DNA of 64,000 nucleotides from Asterias amurensis (GCF_032118995.1 NC_092660.1:18834501-18898500); one strand, 5' to 3'; shown: positions 32,020-43,347, numbered from the stretch's first letter. Notes: generated by a model from the sequence alone, not told the origin. Numbers and translations: made by a program.

Positions 32020-33480
32020 CGTAGACATTTTTAATTCAAAACTCAACAGAGAAGTGGTTTTTTTTAAGCTTGAAATGCATTTTAATTATGAAGTCACACA
32101 GCATTATGTACAATTATTAATTTGCAATAGTGATGTAACAGCTAACCAAACATAAGTATCGTTGATGCTGAAAGGTTTAGTCAAATAGCATCTAAATGAA
32201 AAGTAACGGGTCAGAAGATAAATTTGAAACTTTATCTAGGGATTTTTTACATCGAGTTTGATTATAAAAAATATAGTGAGTTGTGAATGATCTGTATTGT
32301 TGGATGGAGTTTGAACTGAGCCCAATTTGTTTTATTTCGCTGTGCAATGACACAAAACCTTTACATTTATTTCTTGGCTTTTGAGATGTCGTTGTTGAAT
32401 TCGCAAAAAAAAAGATTTTCGTTTTGGTTAAAGTCGTTATTTGAAACAAACATAATATTTACAGTTAGTGTGAGGACGTACCATCACATGTTGTTATCCT
32501 TAAACGTGTTCGTATACCATCACCATAGGTTACTTGTAGTTTTAACTGCAAGTATTAATAAATGACTTATTTACATAAATTATACACAATTTTGTTAACG
32601 GTGTAAACTTTAGTCCTCCAACACTTATTATTCATACTTCTTTGCCAGTGTGGGTTTTAACTGCTCCAGTAAAAAAAAAATTGTATTCAGCCTAGAATGT
32701 ATTTGTATTAAAAGATTGTTATCAAAACGCAGCTCTGACCAAAGTTAGAAACTGCAATGCATGGTCCGCGTGCTTGTCTAATACTAGTACCGTCACTCGT
32801 ACACAGTTAAATTTAAAGAAGTTTTCTTGATTTGGTTGAGTGGTATAAAGTCTCTTGAAATCCACTGAGAACAATGCAAATGGCTGTCCTTAAAAAATGG
32901 ATGATGTAATTGACGTTATATTGTAGATATTTGGAGGTGTTGTTATCAAAGTATTCTGTGTATATGTATGAGTTTGAACTGAGCCCAATTTGTTTTATTC
33001 CGCTGGGCAATGACACAAAACCTTTACAATTTAATTAATGGCTTTTGAGATGTCGTTGTTGCGTCATTGAATTCGCATAAAAAAAGGAACTTCGTTTTGG
33101 TTAACGTCGATATTTGAAACAAAAATAGTATTTACAATTGATGTGAGGACCTACCATCACATTTTGTTATCATTAAACGCGTTCGTATACCATCACCATA
33201 GGCTACTTGCAGTTTGAACTGCTAAGTATTAATATTTACATATTATACACAATTTTGTTAACGGTGTAAACTTACGTCCTCCGACACTTATTATTTATAC
33301 TCCTTAGCCAGTGTGAGTTTTAACTGCTCCAGTAAAAATATCGAATTCATCCTAAAATTTAATTGTATGAAAAGATTGTTATCAAAACGCAGCTCCAACC
33401 AAAGCTAGAAACTGCAATGCATGGTCCGCGTTCTTGCCTAATACTAGTACCGTCGCTCGCAAGTTTTCTCGATTTGGTTG
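32020..33480. repeat. Spacer sequence duplicated in tandem
   Basis: About 32230-32790 and 32965-33440 are copies of one another (TTTGAACTGAGCCCAATTTG, TTTGAGATGTCGTTGTTG, ACCATCACAT...GTTATC, TTTTAACTGCTCCAGTAAAA, GCAATGCATGGTCCGCGT). A third, more diverged copy lies at 28490-29130. No conserved open frame. Confidence 0.75.
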
Positions 33481-33912
33481 ACTGGTATATGTCTCTTGAA
33501 ATCCACTGAGAAGTGACTGCCCTTAAAAATGGATGATGTAATTGACGTTTCTATTGTATATTGGAAGTATTTTGTTCAAAGTATTCTGTGTATAATCCGC
33601 ACTCCATTGAGAGAGTGTCGCCTCGAATACTGCCACTATACCATTACAATGTATCCTGCATAAACTGGGGATTCAAAGTTGACACCAAGCGTGTTGTCTT
33701 ATGTAGATTCCCGAATAGAGAATCAAAGTAATCACAATAGGAGGTTAACACCAATTTAAATGTTTTCGCAGGAATTAGTGTTATTTAAACACCACATTGT
33801 GTATATATTCCTTTTTGTTTGTTTGTATCTTAATGTGACAACACCCATGGTGTAAATTTTAACACCCAGTTTTGCAATGTTTATGGTACTCATGTGTCTA
33901 ATTGTTAATGTT

Positions 33913-35196
33913 CTAATACTGCTTCTCAGCTGAACTCGGTGGCACTCTGACCACTTCATAGCTGGTGTTGGTGCTGCCCTCTGGACGAGCGAAGTCATAC
34001 TCTGGGCTGCCATTCTCTACTTCAACTGGTACTTGGTAGTACGTATGTTGTGCGGGATTTGTCTCTTGAGTCTCCGTGTAGACGCGATTCCTGTCCTCCG
34101 TTGGCTGCAGCTCCATGTTGGGATCAGGTTGGGTGACTCGAGGTTTTTTCTCAGAGGTGGGTCTTTTTATCAGACGTTTCTTTCTGACGTCACGAAGGAT
34201 GAGAATGATGATTATGACAAAGAATGTAACAGCGAGGATTAAGACAACAATGAAAGGTACAATCCATGGAGTTGAAGATGGGGCTGCACCAGAGCTTGGG
34301 CTAGACACTGTTGAAGAGGTTGAAGTAACCTCGTTCCCCGTAGTTGGTGTAGGATTTCCAATCGATGGTGTCGTTGATCCTGTTGTTGATGATGTTGACG
34401 TGGATGATGTTGTGGGTTCTGTCATGGGTATTGTCACGGTGTTCCTCACTGTAATTGGGCCGATGTGACATGTTCGTTGCATACCAGCGAAATACATTGA
34501 TGATATGAAGCATTCGAATGCAACACCATTATCAGCATCATCCACTGTCAAATCTAATGTCCTTAAGACTGTATCGCTATCATCGTTGATTACTGATGTC
34601 CAGTTGGTGTATCTAGAAGTCTGTATAGTGGGATTGATCGTTATTTTGACTGTTCCGTGACTGCTCTCAGATGAACATCTCATATCTAACTCTGTCCAAG
34701 CGTCTACTGTAATGGGTCCAGCAGGAGAGCACATAGGGAAGGACGCATTGGGGAAGTATAACACTGAAAGTGTTACACTGGATGTGGCTACGATGGTGTT
34801 GCCTCCACCCTGTATTGGGTAATTGACATTACACACATATTCATCAGTATCGGCCCTCTGCACATTGGTGATTGTAAAGTCTTGAACAACTGTTTGAGTA
34901 GCTGTATCTACCGATGTATCGAAGATGAACCGTCCATTGTTATTATTAAAGGTGGCTCCACCCCATCGCAGGGTCTCTATAGGGTCCTCAGTCCTCCACG
35001 CCACGATACGATCCGACCCGAGGTCTGTAGCGATACACCTCATATCAACCTGCCCGCCCTCCTTCCGATCGGCCTCTGGTGTTAAGATCTCTGCATACAC
35101 AGTTAATTGAGCACTGACAACCATCAGGAATCCGCCTGCATCAAGTGAACACCAAACACACACCAAAAAAACATACATCGAGATCCTTCCCTCCAT
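33913..35196 (-). CDS. IgR2: two-Ig membrane receptor with shortened tail
   Basis: Intronless, 427 residues. Signal peptide 1-30, V-like Ig 31-147, second Ig about 150-250 with NWT glycosylation site, Ser/Thr-rich stalk about 255-307, membrane helix about 309-332, then the tail. Function unknown; an immune or self-recognition receptor is inferred from architecture. Two tail sites are altered relative to paralogues: the first tyrosine motif PYMEL reads PNMEL, and the CAG codon after the last tyrosine is TAG, so the protein ends at KQY and lacks the Grb2-type YQNI present in IgR3, 4, 7 and 8. One YARP site reads FARP. The ITSM-like TSYEVV is kept. The usual Gly before TELDMRC is Trp. Signalling may be weakened although the frame is open. 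Confidence 0.88.
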   Translation of the reverse strand: MEGRISMYVFLVCVWCSLDAGGFLMVVSAQLTVYAEILTPEADRKEGGQVDMRCIATDLGSDRIVAWRTEDPIETLRWGGATFNNNNGRFIFDTSVDTATQTVVQDFTITNVQRADTDEYVCNVNYPIQGGGNTIVATSSVTLSVLYFPNASFPMCSPAGPITVDAWTELDMRCSSESSHGTVKITINPTIQTSRYTNWTSVINDDSDTVLRTLDLTVDDADNGVAFECFISSMYFAGMQRTCHIGPITVRNTVTIPMTEPTTSSTSTSSTTGSTTPSIGNPTPTTGNEVTSTSSTVSSPSSGAAPSSTPWIVPFIVVLILAVTFFVIIIILILRDVRKKRLIKRPTSEKKPRVTQPDPNMELQPTEDRNRVYTETQETNPAQHTYYQVPVEVENGSPEYDFARPEGSTNTSYEVVRVPPSSAEKQY

Positions 35197-36321
35197 CGTA
35201 TTGAATCTGAGTTTATTAAGTTGCTATTAAATCATTCCTGGAGAAGACGGATAAAGGATGGAAATGCATGAAGTAGAATGATCCCACGTTCACACACAGC
35301 TCAATGTAATAGTGATTTAATGTACGTTTAACGGTACATGGTTGTACTTTCTTATACTGAGCACGACACGCCAATGAACTTCAACAATAACACAATTCTG
35401 GGTTTCATTTTTACGGCAACAAGTTTAACAATAAGGGTCACAATGTCGCAGTTCAACTGATTCTAGAAAATACCCCAAACCAACAGAAAATATGACGTAT
35501 TTCTTGCCATTAATGTAATTTTCTTAATATTATTAGGATGGTTTGAAACAGAAGAATCAAGTCAAATAGTTTGACAAGATGGTTGCCCTTTTAAACCTTT
35601 ATGTTACGGTTTTTTAGTCGCTTTGATATGTGAGAATTGGTTTGCCAAAGAACTTATTTAAATTCTTACTGATGGCTCTCAATAAATGTGATCCGTATTT
35701 GGGAGGGACAAATATTTGTGACGTCATAGATTGCACGTAGCGCGAAACTGATTTTGGAAAGTTTTTGAACTTTCAGTTCTGTGTATAGATGTATCCAATC
35801 TACAACGCCACCAACGGTGCCAACGGGGTCCCAATGTCCTTAATTGTCTATTTTCAATACAGAATGCACAACTTGATCGAGGAAAACTGTTCATTTGGCC
35901 TCAACCAAAAGTTTAAAAGTCTGTTAAAATCTTTCAGTATTTTGGCAGAATGATTTACCTAGCTCATACAAAGTCCTCGATCTCGTTTCAGTATAACACA
36001 AAATATGAATGGATACATTCGTTTTGTAGGAGGAATAATAAGTATACGTGTTGAGGCAATGAGGTCCGTTCTTTCCCGATTGAGATGACGTTTAAAATAC
36101 ACTTGTCCCTAATTTATTCAAATCCAGCAGGTTCATTTATATAAACACAGTCTGATTGCAAACTGATAATCATTTAGGAATGCAAATTTATTCATATCAA
36201 GCAGGTTCATACATATTCATGTTTTCCGATTACATTTATCTGACTCAAAATCTTGGTGCTTTTTTAAATTTATCAATATAAACCACAAGGGAAACTGACT
36301 GGGTAAATTTTAAAATGATTT

Positions 36322-36436
36322 TTGGGGTTGAACAAAGAATTGACTAGAGTGGGATTCGAACCAACGACCTCTGGCACGTTAATCCGGAGGTCGTTGGTTC
36401 GAGTCCCACTCTAGTCAATTCTTTGTTCAACCCAAA
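36322..36436. mobile_element. Palindromic SINE-head hairpin
   Basis: TTGGGGTTGAACAAAGAATTG, then GACTAGAGTGGGATTCGAACC, is mirrored after a short centre (CTCTGGCACGTTAATCCGGAG) by its complement. The arms are a tRNA-derived SINE head in opposite orientations. An equivalent copy lies at 58598-58720, so it predates that duplication. Confidence 0.8.
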
Positions 36437-36635
36437 AGAATTATTTTTAATATAAAAATAATGTGTTATTTATTTACAGAAGTTTTAATTCGAAATGAAT
36501 ATTCACAAATCAGTTATCATAGCAAGCAGGTTTTTACAGTGTTGATGTAAGCTGACTACAAAGAAAAAAACATTTTTTTTTGTTCTGACTTTGTGTACTT
36601 TTATGATCAACCCTAAAACGTGACGTGAGAATATA

Positions 36636-36761
36636 TTAAAGGGGCTGTGTCGTCTTGCTCATAAAAGGCGTGTGGCTGTACATGGAACTCACACACAGTT
36701 CTGCACGTGCACACTCCCTCCGTATCATATCTATTTGGGCATAAAGACACAGCTCCTTTAA
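36636..36761. mobile_element. TTAA-flanked MITE, GGGGCTGTGTCGTC family
   Basis: Starts TTAAAGGGGCTGTGTCGTC and ends GACACAGCTCCTTTAA. The interior has GCTGTACATGGAACTCACAC and GTGCACACTCC. Relatives in the cluster: 43215-43347, 52605-52734 and 54957-55157, plus a decayed copy before 60813. Confidence 0.75.
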
Positions 36762-37500
36762 CCTTAACTTGCACCAATCACATTGAGTCCATGTTTAGCG
36801 ATTCTGTAAAAACATACAGTAACATGAACATAAGTTTGACAAATATAACTTTCATGGACAATACTTTTTTTAATAATCATAAATGCAATTGCAAATATTT
36901 TACAACGAGTGTACACGCCTTTGAATCGTGTGGAATAAAAAAAATTAATGAGTTTATTTTGTATATTTAATTTGGATACGTTTAATTACATAATCGAGGT
37001 GTACATGTATTTCAAAATAATATCAAAATCAATAACTATCGAATAGATCAATGATAGTTTATTATTGTTGTCAATAATTTATTCATATATATGAGGTTCA
37101 TTTATGAAATCCATAGAGGACAATAGAAATTGCCCTCTCTTCCAAAAATGGACGTTTGTATTGTAACTTTTAGGAGGTGTTGTGTACAAAGTACTCTGTA
37201 ATTATCTGAACCTTTTGAGTGAGTGTCGTCTTGACTATTGTACCGCTATGGTTTTTATGTACACTGCAACAACTGGGGTGTCAAATTGACACCAAGTGTT
37301 TAGTCACATAACGATACCAAATAGAGAATCAAAGTAATCACCATAGGAGGTTAACGCCAATGTAAATGTTTTCACAAAACTAAGTGTTTTTAAACACCAC
37401 ATTGTGTAAAATATTGATTTCTTTTTTCATCTTAACGTGACAACACCCATGGTGCACATTTTAACACCCAGTTTTTGCAATGTATATGGTACTCTTGTGT

Positions 37501-38805
37501 CTAATTGTTAATGTTCTGATACTGCTTCTCAGCTGAACTCTTTGGCACTCTTACCGCTTCATAGCTGGTGTTGGTGCTGCCCTCTGGACGAGCGTAGTCA
37601 TACTCTGGGCTACCATTCTCTAATTCAACTGGTTGGTAGTAGGTATCTTGTTTTTGAATTGTCTCTTCAGTCGTAGTGGGTTCCATGTAGACGCGATTCT
37701 TGTCCTCCGTTGGCTGCAGCTCCATGTAGGGATCAGCTTGGATGACTCGGGGTTCTTTTTCAGAGATGAGTCTTTTTATCAGACGGTTCTTTCTGACGTC
37801 ACGAAGGATGAGAATGATGATGACCACGAAGAATGTAACAGCGAGGACTACGACAACAATGAAAGCTACAATCAATGGAGTTGAAGATCGGGCTGGATTA
37901 GACGAGCCTGGGCTAGACACTGTTGAGGAGGTTGAAGAAGCCTCGTTCTCTGTAGTTGGAGTAGGATTTCCAATCGATGATCTCGTTGATGCTGCTGTAG
38001 ATGATGTTGACGTAGATGCTGTTGTGGGTTCTGTCATGGGTATTGTCACGGTGTTCCTCACTGTATATGGTCCGAATTGACATGTACGTTTCATACCAGC
38101 GAAATACATTGATGATATGAAGCATTCGAATGCAACACCATTATCAGCATCATCCACTGTCAAATCTAATGTCCTTAAGACTGTGTCGCTATCATCGTTG
38201 ACTACTGATGTCCAGTTGGTGAATCTAGAATTCTGTATTGTGGGATTAATCGTGATTGTGACTGTTCCGTGACTGCTCTCAGATGAACACCTCATATCTA
38301 ACTCTGTCCCAGCGTCTACTGTAATGGGTCCAGCAGGAGAGCACATAGGGAAGGACGCATTGGGGAAGTATAACACTAAAAGTGTTACACTGGATGTGGC
38401 TACGATGGTGGTGCCTCCGATCGATATTGGGTCATTGACATTACACACATATTCATCAGTATCGGCCCTCTGCACATTGGTGATGGTAAAGTCTTGAACA
38501 ACTGTTTGAGTATTCGCACCCGATGTATCGAAGATGAATCGTCCGTTTCTATTATGAACAGTGAATTCACCAAATCTCAGGGTCTGTATTGGGTCCTCAG
38601 TCCTCCACTCCACGATGTAATCCGACTCGAGGTTTGTAGCGGTACACCTCATATCAACCTGCCCGCCCTCCTTACGATCAGCCTCTGGTGTTAAGATCTC
38701 CGCATACGCTGTTGGTTGAGCAGTGACAACCATCAGGAGTCCGCCTGCATCAAGTGAACACCAAACACACACCAGCAAAACATACATCGAGATCCTTCCA
38801 TCCAT
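37501..38805 (-). CDS. IgR3: two-Ig membrane receptor, full tail
   Basis: Intronless, 434 residues; a good reference for the family. Signal peptide 1-30. V-like Ig with Cys54 and Cys121 (DTDEYVC). Second Ig with Cys173 and Cys228 plus an outer pair Cys155/Cys242, probably a second disulphide. NAS (149) and NWT (197) glycosylation sites. Ser/Thr/Pro-rich stalk about 258-308; membrane helix about 311-334; basic RDVRKNRLIKRL. Tail tyrosines: PYMEL (360), VYMEP (373), TYYQP (389/390), YDYARP (402/404), ITSM-like TSYEAV (415), QYQNI (429). The YQNI site fits the Grb2 SH2 consensus and YxxP fits Crk-type SH2 domains. Ligand and role unknown. The first-Ig loop segments are the most different from its neighbours. 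Confidence 0.9.
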   Translation of the reverse strand: MDGRISMYVLLVCVWCSLDAGGLLMVVTAQPTAYAEILTPEADRKEGGQVDMRCTATNLESDYIVEWRTEDPIQTLRFGEFTVHNRNGRFIFDTSGANTQTVVQDFTITNVQRADTDEYVCNVNDPISIGGTTIVATSSVTLLVLYFPNASFPMCSPAGPITVDAGTELDMRCSSESSHGTVTITINPTIQNSRFTNWTSVVNDDSDTVLRTLDLTVDDADNGVAFECFISSMYFAGMKRTCQFGPYTVRNTVTIPMTEPTTASTSTSSTAASTRSSIGNPTPTTENEASSTSSTVSSPGSSNPARSSTPLIVAFIVVVVLAVTFFVVIIILILRDVRKNRLIKRLISEKEPRVIQADPYMELQPTEDKNRVYMEPTTTEETIQKQDTYYQPVELENGSPEYDYARPEGSTNTSYEAVRVPKSSAEKQYQNINN

Positions 38806-39473
38806 CGTATTGAATCTAAGTTTATTAAGTTGCTATTAAATCATTCCTGGAGGAGACGGATAAAGGATGGAAATGCATGAAGTAGAATGATCCCACGTTC
38901 ACACACAGCTCAATGTAATAGTGATTTAATGTACGTTTAACGATACATGGTTGTACTTCCTTATACTGAGCACGACACGGCAATGAACTTCAACAATAAC
39001 ACCATTCTCGGTTTTCATTTTTACGGTAACAAGTTTAACAATAAGGGTCACAATGTCGCAGTTCAACTGATTCAAGAACATGCCCCAAACCAACAAAATA
39101 AATGACGTATTATTCAACATATTTTTTACATTCTCCTCATATTATAGTAGGATGGTTTAAAACAGAATAATCAAGTCAAATATAGTTTGACAAGTTTTTG
39201 CCACTTTAAACCGTTATAAAACAGGCATTCAGTCGCTTGTGCTATTTTTTTGTCAAACAACTTGTTTAAATTCTCACCGAGCGCTCTCAAAGAGTATTAT
39301 CCATGTTTGGACGAGGATCGTGGCGTCATAGATTTCCCAGGTCAGCACAAAACTGATTTGGAAAATGCCTGATAGATCAGTTCAGGGTATAGATGTAATC
39401 CATCAATAAATCACAAATACACCACCAACGGTGCCAATAGGGTCCTAAATCGTGTTTAATATTTGCCTTCTTT

Positions 39474-39863
39474 TTAAAGACACTGGGCCCTTTTGGTAAT
39501 TGTCAAAGACCAGTCTTCTCACGTGTATCTCAACATGCACAAATTAACAAACCTTCGAAAAAATTCGAACTCAAATGGTCGTCGAAGTTGCGAGATAATA
39601 ATGGAAGAAAAAACACCCTTGTCAGACGAAGTTGTGTGCCTTCAGATGCTTGATTTCGGTGACTCAAAATCCAATTCTGAGGTCTCGAAATCAAATTCAA
39701 ATATTTAGTGGAAAATTACTTCTTCTTCGAAAGGTAGATTATTAGAGGGAGCCGTTTCTCGCAATGTTGTATACTATCAACAGCTCTCCAATGCTTGTTA
39801 CCAAGTAAGTTTTTATGCTAACATTTATTTTGAGTAATTACCAATAGTGCCCAGTGCTTTTAA
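39474..39863. mobile_element. TTAA-type MITE, old copy
   Basis: TTAA at both ends; diverged terminal repeats (AAGACACTGGGCCC and CCCAGTGCTT); interior matching 29227-29612 in reverse (CTGAGGTCTCGAAATCAAATTC). The same insertion is present at 47900-48205 in the duplicated region, so it is older than that duplication. Confidence 0.75.
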
Positions 39864-39964
39864 TACAGAAACATATTTTAGTAAACATTCTGGAGAGCAG
39901 CACTGAGTGTTATTAATTTAACTGTCATTCAAAACGAATACAATGATCACACTAGACATACCGA

Positions 39965-40230
39965 TTATGTAACCACTGTATACTCAGTACTTTCCCGAGT
40001 TCTGTGAACAAAATCACAGGCATAGTACTCAGGTGGGATTCGAACCCACGACCTTTGCAATTCTAGATCAGTGTCATACCAACTAGACCACCGAGATTGC
40101 CCGGTAGCTAGAGACATGTAGTTCGAATCATAATGTGTTAAGCAGCGGGCACTCCATCGAATTAAGAGATGTTAAATTTGCATCGGGTATGAAGAAAATT
40201 AATTTTGGTTTCACCCATACACACACACCG
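39965..40230 (-). mobile_element. tRNA-derived SINE (same family as 3381-4455)
   Basis: Minus-strand tRNA-like head with GGTTCGAATCCCACC and a GGTCTAGTTGG A box, body ending GAAAATTAATTTTGG. Sister copy at 48685-48965 in the duplicated region. Confidence 0.7.
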
Positions 40231-40703
40231 AGAAAACATTATTATCCTTTTCGAATAAATCTCCTCTGTCGTATAATCTGTATTTGTGTCTCTTCAGTTG
40301 TTTCTTTCCGCCATTAGATTTATTTAACTTTAAGAAGTTGCAATCAGTCGGTTTGTGGTCGTGCTAAGTTTCTACAGTATTTCAATGCCATGATATTGGC
40401 GAGTTGCAGATCGTTGTTCATAAATAACTGCAGTTCTAGATTCAGTTGAACTGTGACATTATAATTCTCTTTGTCAAACATGTCTGGATAAAATGAAATT
40501 CATGAATTGTGTTATTGTTGAAGTTTATTGGCGCGTAGTGCTCAGTAAGAGAAAGTACAACCAAGTCGACTTATGTACATTAAATCACTGTTACATTGAG
40601 CTGTGTGTGAACGTGGGATCATTCTACTTCATGCATTTCCATCATTTATCCGTCTTCTCCAGGAATGATTTAATAGCAACTTAATAAACTTAGATTCAAT
40701 ACG

Positions 40704-42059
40704 ATGGATGGAAGGATCTCGATGTATGTTTTGCTGGTGTGTGTTTGGTGTTCACTTGATGCAGGCGGACTCCTGATGGTTGTCACTGCTCAACCAACAG
40801 CGTATGCGGAGATCTTAACACCAGAGGCTGATCGTAAGGAGGGCGGGCAGGTTGATATGAGGTGTACCGCTACAAACCTCGAGTCGGATCATATTGTTCA
40901 GTGGGCAACTGAAGATCCAGGACAGAACTTGAGATGGGGTGATTTAACTGTTTTTAACAACAATGGACGATTCATCTTCGATACATCGGTAGGTGTGAAT
41001 ACTCAAACAGTTGTTCAAGACTTTACCATCACCAATGTGCAGAGGGCCGATACTGATGAATATGTGTGTAATGTCAGAGACCCAATACCGACCGGAGGCA
41101 GCACCATCGTAGCCTCATCCAGTGTAACACTTTCAGTGTTATATTTCCCTAGTGCGTCCTTCCCTATGTGCTCTCCTGCTGGACCCATTACAGTAGACGC
41201 TGGGACAGAGTTAGATATGAGGTGTTCATCTGAGAGCAGTCACGGAACAGTCACAATGACGATCAATCCCACTATACAGACTTCTAGATACACCAACTGG
41301 ATATCAGTAATCAACGACGATAGCGATACAGTCGTAAGGACATTAGATTTGACAGTGGATGATGCTGACAATGGTGTTACATTCGAATGTCTCATATCAT
41401 CAATGTATTTCGCTGGTATGCAACGTACATGTCAAATCGGACCGATTACAGTGAGGAACACCGTGACAATACCCATGACAGAACCCACAACATCATCCAT
41501 AGCATTATCTACATTAGGATCAACAGAACCCTCGACTGGAAATCCTACTCCATCTACAGAGAACGAAAGTAATTCGATGTACTCTGCGACATCTACCATG
41601 ACAAAACCCATAACACCAGAACAGATAACAACTGAGTCTAGACTAAGGTCGTCTGATCAAGCCCCATCTTCAACTCCATGGATTGTAGCTTTCGTGATCC
41701 TCGCTGCTACATCCTTTGTGATCATCATCATTCTCATCCTTCGTGATGCCAGAAAGAACCGTCTGATAAAAAGTCTGAGAACTGAGAAAGAACCTCGAGT
41801 CACCAAACCTGATCCCTACATGGAGCTGCAGCCAACGGATGACAAGATCCGCGTCTACACGGAACCCACTACGACTGAAGAGACAATTCCAACAGAGAAG
41901 AGACAATTCCAAGATACCTACTACCAACCAGTTGAAGTAGAGAATGACAGCCCAGAGTACGACTACGCTCGTCCAGAGGGCAGCACCAACACCAGCTATG
42001 AAGTGGTCAAAGTACCACATAGTTCAGCTGAGGAGCAGTATCAGAACATTAACAATTAG
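40704..42059 (+). CDS. IgR4: two-Ig membrane receptor, longer stalk
   Basis: Intronless, 451 residues. Signal peptide 1-30; V-like Ig Cys54/Cys122; second Ig Cys174/Cys229 with the outer pair Cys156/Cys243; the usual NWT site reads NWI, so that glycan is absent. The stalk is longer than in IgR3, with an extra SATSTMTKPITPEQITTES segment shared in part with IgR8. Membrane helix about 327-348. Tail: PYMEL (372), VYTEP (385), TYYQP (406/407), YDYARP (419/421), ITSM-like TSYEVV (432), QYQNI (446). A short in-frame duplication near 41885-41910 (AGACAATTCCA twice) lengthens the tail before TYYQP. First of three plus-strand members. Its 3' flank matches that of IgR7 in inverted orientation. Confidence 0.9.
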   Translation: MDGRISMYVLLVCVWCSLDAGGLLMVVTAQPTAYAEILTPEADRKEGGQVDMRCTATNLESDHIVQWATEDPGQNLRWGDLTVFNNNGRFIFDTSVGVNTQTVVQDFTITNVQRADTDEYVCNVRDPIPTGGSTIVASSSVTLSVLYFPSASFPMCSPAGPITVDAGTELDMRCSSESSHGTVTMTINPTIQTSRYTNWISVINDDSDTVVRTLDLTVDDADNGVTFECLISSMYFAGMQRTCQIGPITVRNTVTIPMTEPTTSSIALSTLGSTEPSTGNPTPSTENESNSMYSATSTMTKPITPEQITTESRLRSSDQAPSSTPWIVAFVILAATSFVIIIILILRDARKNRLIKSLRTEKEPRVTKPDPYMELQPTDDKIRVYTEPTTTEETIPTEKRQFQDTYYQPVEVENDSPEYDYARPEGSTNTSYEVVKVPHSSAEEQYQNINN

Positions 42060-42521
42060 ACAGTCATGACAATGATGTAGAAGATGCACCATTCTAGAGA
42101 GACGAAATCACATACATTAATGGTGTATAACTTTTGCATATATAGGCTACTATTTTTTAATTTGGTTACTCTTGTCTCATACCAGAGAGTTTATATTATC
42201 GGTAACCATTTTGTTTGTCATATCATTTCTTTAACACACTTAAAGACAACCTTCTCATAAATAATCTTTTTTTACAATGTTCCGAAACAAAAAAATTCAA
42301 AAGTATTGTTCCTGTGTCTTGCTTTAAAAAAAAAATAGCCACAGAAGAACTGCAACGTTACTTGTAATAATTGGAGCTCTTTATAAGTACACGATTCTTG
42401 GATAAAACAACTATTGCAAAGCGGCACAAATTATTAAGAATAGGAACAAACTACTGCAGCATTTTATAATTCACCTTGCCAAATGGTGGTGTATGTATTC
42501 ATCTCTTAATACGCGCTACCA

Positions 42522-42612
42522 ATTGCAACACCCATTGACACACCCTTTGTCACACCCATCTCCACACCCACTACCACACCCGTTGCCACACCCACTGCCA
42601 TACCCATCTCCA
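42522..42612. repeat. Minisatellite, CCACACCCATTG-type units
   Basis: Imperfect 12-bp units (CACACCCAT/ACT + TGC/TCC). Equivalent arrays lie at 52155-52215 and, on the other strand, 55764-55930, each at the same place in a receptor 3' flank. Confidence 0.8.
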
Positions 42613-43214
42613 CATCATCGCCACTGGATGTTCTCAAACGGCGTCCTAGTTTTCCCTTCACTATCTCTCTAAATGTAACTTCCAAATAGCGTTGTGGTTG
42701 GAAACTTTGCTATTTTGGGGGATTGTTTCCCTCGAATAAAACCGTTTTCTACTGATTTTAAGATTTTGGAAAAACAAAACCTTGCTCATGTAAACGCATC
42801 TAATTTTAATACACAGAATAAACGCACATCGCAAAAGACAAATTATACGTTAGATTTAAAAGGCATAATCAATTGATGTAGGTTGTCAGCAAATGCATCT
42901 ACAATTATTCAGAAACAGTAAATATCCAAGCAACATATGTCAATGTTATGTTCAAACTTTTGAAGTTGTATTTTAAAAAACATGTTCACATTGTTTATGT
43001 AAACGCATCCAGTTTAAAAAGATACAGAATATAAACTAACGTCGTAAAAACACATAGGCCTAAAGTGTGTTCATTTATACTACCGTGAATTGTTTAAAAA
43101 TTCATAAGAATTTTATATCTAAGGACGTTACAGCTGTCAAAGTAACGTTCACTTGCATGTATGTTTTTACAGTAACGCTATATATTTAGTCAATTTGATT
43201 GGTGCATATTAATA

Positions 43215-43347
43215 TTAAAGGGACTGTGTCATAATGACTAAATAGGCATGATACGGAGGGAGGGCGCGCGTGCAGTAAACTGTGAGAGTTTATAATTCCA
43301 TGTACTGACACAGACCTGCTTTGATCATGACGACACAGCCCCTTTAA
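43215..43347. mobile_element. TTAA-flanked MITE, GGGGCTGTGTCGTC family
   Basis: Starts TTAAAGGGACTGTGTCATAATGA and ends TCATGACGACACAGCCCCTTTAA, good inverted complements. Same family as 36636-36761. Confidence 0.85.

Larger units (their letters stand above)
35197..37500. other. Spacer between IgR2 and IgR3; complete reference copy of the array spacer
   Basis: The right end (37141-37500) is the 3' flank of IgR3 and the left end (35197-35560) is the 5' flank of IgR2. The whole spacer is collinear with 57543-61918 between IgR7 and IgR8 and contains the empty sites of the LINE (GTGTACTTTT at 36593-36602) and of the MITE (TTAA at 36764-36767) found there. It holds the SINE hairpin 36322-36436 and a GGGGCTGTGTC-type MITE 36636-36761. 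No conserved gene seen. Confidence 0.75.
38806..40703. promoter_or_regulatory. Head-to-head intergenic region of IgR3 and IgR4
   Basis: The two start codons face away from each other across 1.9 kb. The outer 250-400 bases on each side are inverted copies of the family 5' flank (ATCATTCCTGGAG, GATCCCACGTTCACACACAG, CAATGTAATAGTGATTTAATG and their complements). The middle holds a TTAA-type MITE (39474-39863) and a tRNA-derived SINE (39965-40230). A near-complete copy of this region exists at 47345-49425. Divergent promoter activity is an inference. Confidence 0.55.

Noticed and set aside
37660-37740. An ITAM in the common receptor tail (YMEL followed by YMEP)
   Set aside because: The second motif has Pro at +3 and the spacing is nine residues, so it does not meet YxxL/I-x(6-8)-YxxL/I.
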